NCBI GenBank assembly: GCA_037135095.1
Contig: JBAXKZ010000039.1
Location: 1 to 7,160 of the forward strand
Origin: CAIMZW01 sp037135095
GTDB lineage: Bacteria; Actinomycetota; Actinomycetes; Nanopelagicales; Nanopelagicaceae
Direction: 5' to 3'
Length of the DNA stretch: 7,160 bases
Under the pieces are notes generated by a model. That model saw nothing but the letters and a program-made list of their open reading frames with translations. It was not told where the DNA came from and ran no database searches. The position numbers and the translations under genes are program-made. Of the stretch, positions 1 through 5,231 are shown in pieces (within the stretch, counting starts at the first letter, position 1; every line of letters starts with the position of its first letter).

Positions 1-54
1 GGAAAGCGTGTAAAGGGCAACCTTTCGAGGGTTCAAATCCCTCATCCTCCGCCA
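1..54 (+). tRNA. tRNA-Ser (anticodon GGA), 3' part only
   Basis: The 5' half lies outside the window. The first three bases are the GGA anticodon, so it reads UCC and UCU serine codons. They are followed by AA and the 3' side of the anticodon stem (6-10, GCGTG). A long variable arm typical of class II tRNAs follows: AAAGG (12-16) pairs with CCTTT (21-25) around a GCAA loop. The T stem GAGGG (27-31) pairs with CCCTC (39-43) around the loop TTCAAAT. The 3' acceptor strand is 44-50, the discriminator base is G51, and the CCA end (52-54) is encoded in the DNA. The long variable arm and G discriminator fit serine. The acceptor and anticodon stems cannot be checked in full because their 5' sides are missing. 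Confidence 0.95.
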
Positions 55-198
55 GTTTTAACCAGACCCACTTCACTCGGATCTCTGCCGCTGTTACTTA
101 GAGTGACCTAGCAAATCGTAATTACTCGATGATCTTGCCATTTTTGAGAGCAAATCAAGAGATTCTCATCCAAGATATTTTTATATACTGTTCAAGTC
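55..198. other. Intergenic stretch between tRNA-Ser and the 128-aa gene
   Basis: This stretch is AT-rich with no convincing gene. I see no clear intrinsic terminator after the tRNA and no second copy of the tRNA 3' end that would mark an attachment site. A possible -10 element lies at its right end. Confidence 0.5.
184..189 (+). promoter_or_regulatory. Possible -10 element (TATACT) of the 128-aa gene
   Basis: TATACT differs from the TATAAT consensus at one position. It ends 9 nt before the ATG at 199, so transcription would begin within a few bases of the start codon. There is no Shine-Dalgarno sequence before that ATG. Together these point to a leaderless or near-leaderless mRNA, which is common in Actinomycetota. 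The overlapping TACTGT (186-191) is an alternative -10. No good -35 is visible. Confidence 0.45.
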
Positions 199-585
199 AT
201 GGATGAAGGAACCGCATTGAGCTACTACCAACCAATTCCTGACAAAATTCCTCTCAAAATGAGAATTAATCTACTTCGCAGAGTTAACTATTGGAAACTT
301 GTACCACTTTTTAAGTTATTGAATGGAAAGCGTTACAAAAGAGAGGCAGAATTTTTAATCACAGTTGGCTTAATTCAGACATTGCGCTTCGGGGTTCCAA
401 TTAAATATGAAATCAAGAATGGAATAGCAAGCTTCGATATTTCGCCAAATCTCGGTGAGAATTACTTGAACTATTCGCGGGGGAAAATGACTGGCAAGAT
501 CGAAGATGACACTCGCGATTTAGTGAATTCAATTGCCACTATAGAGGCAAGGATTAAAACCAAAACTTCTCTGATTTTGTACTAA
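199..585 (+). CDS. Hypothetical protein, 128 aa, AT-rich, next to tRNA-Ser
   Basis: I do not recognise this protein. It is basic in its first half, with an Arg/Lys-rich stretch around residues 22-50, and it shows no signal peptide, transmembrane segment, cysteines or known motif. A segment around residues 50-85 looks like a mixed alpha/beta fold, and the C-terminus (about 100-125) reads as a helix. The frame is open upstream only to about position 148 and offers no ATG, GTG or TTG before 199, so ATG 199 is the natural start. There is no ribosome binding site, and a -10-like box sits just upstream, which suggests leaderless translation. Its base composition is visibly more AT-rich than the genes to its right, and it lies directly downstream of a tRNA gene, a common site for acquired DNA. 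It could be a recently gained gene, a fragment of a larger gene, or a chance open frame. Confidence 0.5.
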   Translation: MDEGTALSYYQPIPDKIPLKMRINLLRRVNYWKLVPLFKLLNGKRYKREAEFLITVGLIQTLRFGVPIKYEIKNGIASFDISPNLGENYLNYSRGKMTGKIEDDTRDLVNSIATIEARIKTKTSLILY

Positions 586-704
586 ATATCTTTCGTTATT
601 GAGCCTTTATACCGCTCCTAGATATCAAAGGGGTTTTAAATCTGCTACTCGCTCGTTCCCAAAAACATTTGGCGGCATTTAGTCGTTAAAGCAATGAGAA
701 AAAA
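586..704. other. Intergenic stretch before the bidirectional terminator
   Basis: There is no gene here. I see AT-rich sequence with scattered T-runs but no convincing promoter, repeat or RNA structure until the hairpin that begins at 705. Confidence 0.4.
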
Positions 705-736
705 ATGGCCCTCAGAGTGAAATATCTGAGGGCCAT
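705..736. terminator. Bidirectional intrinsic terminator between convergent genes
   Basis: A perfect 12-bp inverted repeat (705-716 with 725-736, arm ATGGCCCTCAGA) encloses an 8-nt loop. On the minus strand it is followed by a run of seven T (complement of 699-705), placing a strong terminator about 16 nt past the stop codon of the secreted FN3-like gene. On the plus strand it is followed by GGG and five T (740-744), so it can also stop transcription arriving from the 128-aa gene. Convergent genes sharing one hairpin is a normal arrangement. Confidence 0.9.
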
Positions 737-752
737 GGGTTTTTATCAGGTT

Positions 753-1607
753 TTAAGGAATCTTGGTGGACAAGTAGGAGGACCAAACTCCCTGCCCAGT
801 TGGGTTCACAGCAGCAATTCTAAAGAAATAGGAACCGCCACTAACAATTCCACTTAGGCCAACAACCAAAGGGGGAGTACTTATATCTTTTACTAAAATT
901 GTTCCAGGGATTGGCGTACTAGTTAATGAACCTTCGTACCATTCCCAAACATAGCTGGTGACCTGAAGCGCCTTTTGGCTAAAGTTCGAGTCATCAATAA
1001 CGGTTGCAAATAGAGTAAACAGATTGGTATTTGCATCATTCCCAGATGTAAAGGTAACTGAAGGTGCAGTAGCCGGAGCCGCAAGGTTTGAAATACTCGA
1101 ATCAATTGTGTACTGCGTGGCCCAGGAGTCACCATCGGTCGAAAAAGCGCTCGCCAATTTCTTTTGACTGGCAACTAATTGTGCGTGTGCTGTTTTTGTT
1201 GTTGCGCCAACGTTGTTAAAAAGTTTTTTCATTACTGACATATAAGCTACGTAATCCGCAAGATACTTTTTCAGCAACGAGTCGGAACTTTGGTAGCTCG
1301 GGCTTGGAACCAACCCATTTACTCCGGCAATCGAACTAATTACTTTAGCAATTGAGGCATTCATTAACTTCAGCCAGGCCTTGTACTTCGCGTTCGTTCT
1401 AACCAATTGTTGAGCAGGTGAGTGAGTAAGTTTCTCGTAAGCGGCAACGGCCGAAGTGAATGTTCCGCTATATAAGGTTTCGATGGCCCCGCTGTAAGTA
1501 GTATCTGCCGGCTGATTGTCTGCATGACTTATTGTTGGAATCGCAAAGCCCAGCGTGAGAGCAAACATAGCAACGGTCGTAATCCGTTTTAAACCTTGAA
1601 TTTTCAC
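753..1607 (-). CDS. Secreted protein with helical N-terminal region and fibronectin-III-like C-terminus
   Basis: This 284-aa exported protein has unknown function. It starts with GTG, preceded by an AGGGGA ribosome binding site with 5-nt spacing. Residues 1-29 form a Sec signal peptide: Lys/Arg at the N-terminus, a hydrophobic core at 11-24, and a likely signal peptidase I site after SHA29. Residues 40-155 look mostly helical, rich in Ala, Ser and Lys, with no cysteines. Residues 183-284 resemble a fibronectin type III fold: strand YVWEWYEG (219-226), then YFFRIAAVNPTGQGVWS (260-276), which is the characteristic Tyr-x-hydrophobic-x-Ala-x-Asn-x-x-Gly pattern. FN3 domains in exported bacterial proteins usually mediate binding to carbohydrate, protein or the cell surface. 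It lies 86 bp downstream of the candidate anti-sigma gene in the same direction, so it could be read through or have its own promoter. A strong terminator follows it. Confidence 0.8.
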   Translation of the reverse strand: MKIQGLKRITTVAMFALTLGFAIPTISHADNQPADTTYSGAIETLYSGTFTSAVAAYEKLTHSPAQQLVRTNAKYKAWLKLMNASIAKVISSIAGVNGLVPSPSYQSSDSLLKKYLADYVAYMSVMKKLFNNVGATTKTAHAQLVASQKKLASAFSTDGDSWATQYTIDSSISNLAAPATAPSVTFTSGNDANTNLFTLFATVIDDSNFSQKALQVTSYVWEWYEGSLTSTPIPGTILVKDISTPPLVVGLSGIVSGGSYFFRIAAVNPTGQGVWSSYLSTKIP

Positions 1608-1612
1608 AAGAA

Positions 1613-1618
1613 TCCCCT
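1613..1618 (-). promoter_or_regulatory. Ribosome binding site deciding the GTG start of the FN3-like gene
   Basis: AGGGGA on the minus strand sits 5 nt before GTG 1607. It supports this non-ATG start, which also gives a complete signal peptide. Confidence 0.7.
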
Positions 1619-1693
1619 AAGCCTCGGTATTACTTCCTTTACCGCGATTTGCTTACGAATTTATGCAGAATAAGCCGAGCGAAAATTGCTTCT

Positions 1694-2308
1694 TCAGTTA
1701 ACTGGTGGTGCCCCTAGCAAAATTCCAACGACGACTGAGCCTTCATAGAGCGGATCGGTAAAGTCATAGACAAAATCAAAAAGTCCGGAGTTTTGAATCG
1801 CTCCAAACTCATTATGGCCTGATCCTTGGCCGATTTGGTAGCTCTCTATTTTTGCGCCCGAACCTGTGGGCTGGTGAGCAAAAACGGATAAGGTTCCAAA
1901 AGAACCGGCGCCATTTCCTTTTGGTTGGGTGAAGATTTCAACCATCTCCCCAGGCTTAAGGTAAAAAGTAAAACTAATGTGATGTGAGGCGGTGTCATTT
2001 GCTTTAACTCTGATGTTCGCAAATTGAGGTAGCGAAAGCGCGCCGGATTTTTCAGCTGTCATTACATAAGAATTTGATCTTACGATTGAAACATTGGAAC
2101 TAAATAGGCTACTGGATCCGATGAAGTAACCAAGTACAACAATTAGAAACAAAATCAAGGCCACCACTCCCGTGACGAGCCATTTCTTCGCGCGGCGCCG
2201 GCGAACTTTTTCAAATACTAAGTCCGCAAGTGCTTCATTACCTAAAATGTTGAAGCCCAGTGCTTCGAATTCGCGTTGGATTTGTGGATCAATGCTCTCG
2301 TTACTCAT
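1694..2308 (-). CDS. Single-pass membrane protein, candidate anti-sigma factor
   Basis: This 204-aa protein probably restrains the ECF sigma factor encoded just upstream. Residues 1-42 would be cytoplasmic, ending in a basic stop-transfer patch (RRRR at 36-39, then KK). Residues 43-63 form one hydrophobic transmembrane helix, and about 140 residues lie outside, Gly/Ser-rich and predicted as beta. The start at ATG 2308 is supported by a perfect GGAGG six bases upstream; an upstream extension to 2347 has no such signal. Its first 8 bases overlap the end of the sigma gene, so translation is likely coupled. The cytoplasmic part has no His-x3-Cys-x2-Cys zinc motif and no cysteine, so it is not a classical ZAS anti-sigma factor. 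The anti-sigma role rests on gene order and topology, not on a recognised domain. Confidence 0.65.
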   Translation of the reverse strand: MSNESIDPQIQREFEALGFNILGNEALADLVFEKVRRRRAKKWLVTGVVALILFLIVVLGYFIGSSSLFSSNVSIVRSNSYVMTAEKSGALSLPQFANIRVKANDTASHHISFTFYLKPGEMVEIFTQPKGNGAGSFGTLSVFAHQPTGSGAKIESYQIGQGSGHNEFGAIQNSGLFDFVYDFTDPLYEGSVVVGILLGAPPVN

Positions 2309-2861
2309 CAAGCGCCTCCACCCCTTCAATCTCCACACGGCGTCCACTGCCTAGGCCCGGCACAAATTGAATGTATTCGGCTACTGCCGAACGCCCGCGC
2401 GCTAAGTGTGATGCTGCGGTTCCGCTGGGAATCCCTAAGACTTTCGCAGTTTCCTTAATCGACATCCCATATTCGTAAATAAGGAAAAGTACGCTCCTTT
2501 GGGCAGTAGTTAAATTCTTTAGTGCCGCTTGAACTAAAAGTCGCTCAGCAACCAATTCCGCGTTATCTGCCGTCTTTAGGAGCGATGCCACCAATTCGAT
2601 CGATACCTCATTCTCCGCTCTTCGGCGTGCGTATTTGCGCCTTAAATCGGCATGCTTACTAACCATAACTCGAATTACGTAAGCCTCAAGATTTTCGTGA
2701 TCTCTGATCTTTCGCCACCTGACGTAAACGTCGGCAAGCGCTTCCTGCATCACATCTTCCGCATTTTGAATGTCGAAACAGATCGCCCGTGCAGCCTTTG
2801 TCAGCATGACTTCTCGTTCGCGAAGCCATGCCGAGAATTCAGCTTGATCGGAGCGGGACAT
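2301..2861 (-). CDS. ECF-type RNA polymerase sigma factor (SigE-like family)
   Basis: This 186-aa sigma-70 family protein would direct RNA polymerase to a small set of promoters. Region 2 spans about residues 15-80: the core-binding helix NAEDVMQEALADVYVRW (33-49) and the -10-recognition helix NLEAYVIRVMVSKHADLRRK (57-76). Region 4 spans about 105-162: LTTAQRSVLFLIYEYGMS (117-134), then the helix-turn-helix IKETAKVLGIPSGTAASHL (135-153) for -35 contact. There is no region 1 or 3, as expected for ECF factors, and the length is normal. The wording resembles the actinobacterial SigE-type group (TIGR02983-like). ATG 2861 has no spaced Shine-Dalgarno but a -10 box exactly six bases upstream, suggesting a leaderless transcript. 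The membrane protein downstream overlaps it by 8 bp and is the probable regulator. The gene is divergent from the secreted metallopeptidase-like gene. Confidence 0.93.
   Translation of the reverse strand: MSRSDQAEFSAWLREREVMLTKAARAICFDIQNAEDVMQEALADVYVRWRKIRDHENLEAYVIRVMVSKHADLRRKYARRRAENEVSIELVASLLKTADNAELVAERLLVQAALKNLTTAQRSVLFLIYEYGMSIKETAKVLGIPSGTAASHLARGRSAVAEYIQFVPGLGSGRRVEIEGVEALDE
2315..2319 (-). promoter_or_regulatory. Ribosome binding site of the candidate anti-sigma gene, inside the sigma gene
   Basis: GGAGG on the minus strand lies six bases before ATG 2308 and within the last codons of the sigma gene. It fixes the start of the downstream gene and explains the coupled overlap. 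Confidence 0.85.
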
Positions 2862-2867
2862 GCCTCG

Positions 2868-2873
2868 AGTTTA
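2868..2873 (-). promoter_or_regulatory. Likely -10 element (TAAACT) of the leaderless sigma gene
   Basis: TAAACT on the minus strand fits TAnnnT and lies exactly six bases before ATG 2861, so the transcript would start at the A of the start codon. A candidate -35 (GTGACA, 2894-2899) is 20 bp upstream, longer than ideal. The GAGG before the ATG is too close to serve as a Shine-Dalgarno. Confidence 0.5.
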
Positions 2874-2927
2874 ATCGAAACGCCAAAAAAGATTGTCACG
2901 AGATATATACCGTGAGTATGGGGTGAT

Positions 2928-2952
2928 TTTATGCAGCATTTCTGTGCATAAA
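2928..2952. promoter_or_regulatory. Inverted repeat in the divergent sigma/peptidase intergenic region
   Basis: TTTATGCA (2928-2935) and TGCATAAA (2945-2952) form a perfect 8-bp inverted repeat with a 9-nt spacer. The half-site centres are about one and a half helical turns apart. It sits between two divergent genes, 44 bp before ATG 2996, so it may be an operator for a dimeric regulator. The right arm also resembles a -10 element. There is no T-run after it, so a terminator is unlikely. Confidence 0.45.
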
Positions 2953-2986
2953 TCTGGCGACAATTTTCGGTAAGTAGTTTGACGAT

Positions 2987-2992
2987 AGGGAG
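2987..2992 (+). promoter_or_regulatory. Ribosome binding site of the metallopeptidase-like gene
   Basis: AGGGAG lies only 3 nt before ATG 2996, a short but usable spacing. The start is also supported by the signal peptide that begins there. Confidence 0.55.
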
Positions 2993-2995
2993 TCA

Positions 2996-5221
2996 ATGAA
3001 AATCAATCGAAGATGGCTGATCGTCTTGGCTGCTTTAAGCCTTCTTCAATTGAGCGCGTATCCTGCTGCAACTGCTCAAATATCCGGCGCTCACTGCGCT
3101 AAAGCTGGAACCACGAAAATTGTGGCACCGAAAAAATATTTGTGTACCAAAGTTGGAACCAAACTTACCTGGCACGAAGTACTGACTCCCAAAAAGAGCA
3201 CCCCAACACTTAAGCCATCGACGCCTTCATTAAGCCCCATACCAACTTCAACGCCGACTTCCTCATCAGGGCCACGGCAAGGTGATGACTATCCGCCAGA
3301 TCGTCCCGCTCCCAATAGAAGCTGCCCAACAAATGGATCAACCGCAGAACTTTATGGTGGCGCTCTTACATGTACCAACGGCATTTGGGTTTTAAACCCG
3401 GGGCAAGTGATCGGAAAACCGACAGCCTCGCCCAATGCAATTTCGACACCTGTTCCAACTAGAGCCACCTATTCAACTGATAACAGCCGGCCATCGATTG
3501 TCACGGCGCTTGCTGCCGATGCCGACATCCAAAGTATTCTTTCGAAGGCGCCGACCCCAAAATCAACTTTTAATTTATTGAGTTCGCCGAAAGTCGAGCC
3601 AAAACTAGTTCAAAGCGCAAAGCAAACGCTTCCAACCGCGGTTAAATTTTGGCAATCGGTTTATTCACCCACTACCCCAGTAGCTATTCTCTATTCTTAT
3701 TGGAGCGAAAAAGATTGGATGGTCGCGGCAGATACCGCGGCTGGCGACACCGTGAATGGCTATCAAGGTATGGCCAGTTGGTTTGATAGCAAACCGCAAT
3801 CGGCTTGGTCCGGTGAACTTGGCTCTGGTATGCACGAAGGAATGGCCGTTAATGGCGTCACACCGAAAATCGACATCGTGGTTTCTGGTCCTGATGCGGC
3901 TAACCGCCCAGGCGGAACAACAACAGCGCCTCATGAATACACCCACAATGTGCAAGCCGAGCTCGCACCTGCTCATTTCAATGTCTCGCCTTGTTGGTTT
4001 ATTGAAGGGATGGCGCAGTACTACGGAATGGCGTTGGCCTATTCGGATCCGACAACATTTTTAGCTGCGCGGCGCGCGTTGATGTTAGACCGAGAATTTG
4101 GCGCCTATCCGTTCGATAGTCAGCGCACGTTAAGTGAATGGCAAGCCGCAATGGTAGAAAACGAAAAGACGCCGTGCGGCGAAAATGGAGGTTACTGGAT
4201 CGGAACTTTGGCGGTGGAGGATTTGGTCAGTTTAAAAGGTACAACCGGAATTATTTCCTTGATTAAAGAAATTGAACGAACTGGAAACTTCAACCAGGCA
4301 TTCGCCACAATTTATGGAACTACCATCCCAAATTTCTATCAAAGCGCCGCCATTAATATTCACGATACCGTCGCTGATCTTTTGAAAATTCCCTACTCCA
4401 GTACACCGGTTGCAGAAGAGTTAATAATTCAAAAAGTGCAAGACGCTATAACTGCTGCAAAATTGGTTCCCACTTCGCCGTTGATTAAAGTAATTATTGA
4501 ACCAGGTGCGTTGAACCAGTCTGAGCAGGATTGGATCACTAATGCCGTTCAATTCATAAATTATCTTTCACCTCCTGTAACCGGGGGAGATTGGACCTTA
4601 GTTTTTCCCACAACCATGGACTGGTTCTTGCAACACTGGGACATGTCCAAAGAACAACAACATTACAAAGATATGTTCGCAAACAACACGGCTGAACAGT
4701 TGGTGGCCAGCGTGCACTCTTATGGTGCTTCAAATGGCGGCTGGGCGGCTTCCTTTTTTGTTTCCCAGAAATTACCTTGGTTTAACTCCGATTGGCAGAT
4801 GCGGTTTATGGCGCAACTATTGAAACCAATTAGTTATTCAACAGGCGCAAATGGTATTGCCTACCCAGAATGGTTTTCCCGAACCTTTGCCTATCCGATC
4901 GGGGCTGCCTACAGTCAGATCACAAGTGATGGTAATTATTCCCAATTACATAAAGGTTGGATTTCTTTGCTAAATACCCTTCCAAAGCCAATAGCCATGT
5001 CTGCTTACGAAGACCATTTAGTTTCAACTGGAGCCGAGGCTTTAAAGGCTCCTGGTGCGCTGGCTGATGAAATTCTTTTATCTAAGGTCAGCTTGGAAAC
5101 TTCTGCAAATTTTCTGGTGGATATTTATAAATCCAATACTTCCTGGGAGCAACAATTGCTAACGACTTTCGGAATAACAAAAGCCGAGCTCTACTCCCAG
5201 GTTATGGCGTTAGCCCCGTGA
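2996..5221 (+). CDS. Secreted gluzincin-like zinc metallopeptidase with a second, degenerate copy of the domain
   Basis: This 741-aa exported protein probably cleaves peptides outside the cell; its substrate is unknown. A Sec signal peptide covers 1-27, with RR at 5-6, a hydrophobic core and a likely cut after ATA27. Two short modules follow, each Cys-x15-Cys and then Trp (C34, C50, W59; C110, C126, W131), separated and followed by Pro/Thr/Ser-rich linkers (64-108, 141-160). The first peptidase-like domain (about 198-455) has HEYTH at 313-317 and PCWFIEGMAQYYG at 332-344. His313 and His317 would bind zinc with Glu337, and Glu314 would be the general base, as in peptidase-MA/M1-type gluzincins. 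C333 and C394 may form a disulfide. Residues 495-741 look like a second copy lacking these residues. It is divergent from the ECF sigma gene. The fold is confident; the activity is inferred from the motif. Confidence 0.8.
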   Translation: MKINRRWLIVLAALSLLQLSAYPAATAQISGAHCAKAGTTKIVAPKKYLCTKVGTKLTWHEVLTPKKSTPTLKPSTPSLSPIPTSTPTSSSGPRQGDDYPPDRPAPNRSCPTNGSTAELYGGALTCTNGIWVLNPGQVIGKPTASPNAISTPVPTRATYSTDNSRPSIVTALAADADIQSILSKAPTPKSTFNLLSSPKVEPKLVQSAKQTLPTAVKFWQSVYSPTTPVAILYSYWSEKDWMVAADTAAGDTVNGYQGMASWFDSKPQSAWSGELGSGMHEGMAVNGVTPKIDIVVSGPDAANRPGGTTTAPHEYTHNVQAELAPAHFNVSPCWFIEGMAQYYGMALAYSDPTTFLAARRALMLDREFGAYPFDSQRTLSEWQAAMVENEKTPCGENGGYWIGTLAVEDLVSLKGTTGIISLIKEIERTGNFNQAFATIYGTTIPNFYQSAAINIHDTVADLLKIPYSSTPVAEELIIQKVQDAITAAKLVPTSPLIKVIIEPGALNQSEQDWITNAVQFINYLSPPVTGGDWTLVFPTTMDWFLQHWDMSKEQQHYKDMFANNTAEQLVASVHSYGASNGGWAASFFVSQKLPWFNSDWQMRFMAQLLKPISYSTGANGIAYPEWFSRTFAYPIGAAYSQITSDGNYSQLHKGWISLLNTLPKPIAMSAYEDHLVSTGAEALKAPGALADEILLSKVSLETSANFLVDIYKSNTSWEQQLLTTFGITKAELYSQVMALAP

Positions 5222-5231
5222 GAAATTTTGG
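5222..5231. other. Very short convergent intergenic gap
   Basis: Only 10 bp separate the stop codons of the metallopeptidase-like gene and the aldehyde dehydrogenase. No strong hairpin with a T-run is visible, so the two transcripts may overlap at their 3' ends. Confidence 0.6.

Noticed and set aside
30..198. Attachment-site duplication of the tRNA-Ser 3' end
   Set aside because: I found no second copy of the tRNA 3' sequence in the window and no integrase gene.
604..632. CCTTT...AAAGG followed by GGGGTTTT after the 128-aa gene, as a possible terminator
   Set aside because: The stem is 5 bp with a large loop. The perfect 12-bp hairpin at 705-736 is a far better terminator.
1625..1644. Small inverted repeat CGGTA-N10-TACCG before the FN3-like gene
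   Set aside because: The stem is only 5 bp with a 10-nt loop and no T-run, so it is likely to occur by chance and unlikely to be a terminator or riboswitch.
2309..2347. Longer start for the candidate anti-sigma gene adding 13 residues
   Set aside because: The perfect GGAGG six bases before ATG 2308 would lie inside the coding region, and no comparable signal precedes 2347.
2652..2915. Plus-strand open frame antisense to the start of the sigma gene
   Set aside because: It overlaps the conserved sigma region 2 on the opposite strand and shows no protein features of its own.
3665..3976. Minus-strand open frame of 103 codons inside the metallopeptidase-like gene
   Set aside because: It lies wholly antisense to a well-supported gene, covers its HExxH region, and has no recognisable motif or start signal.
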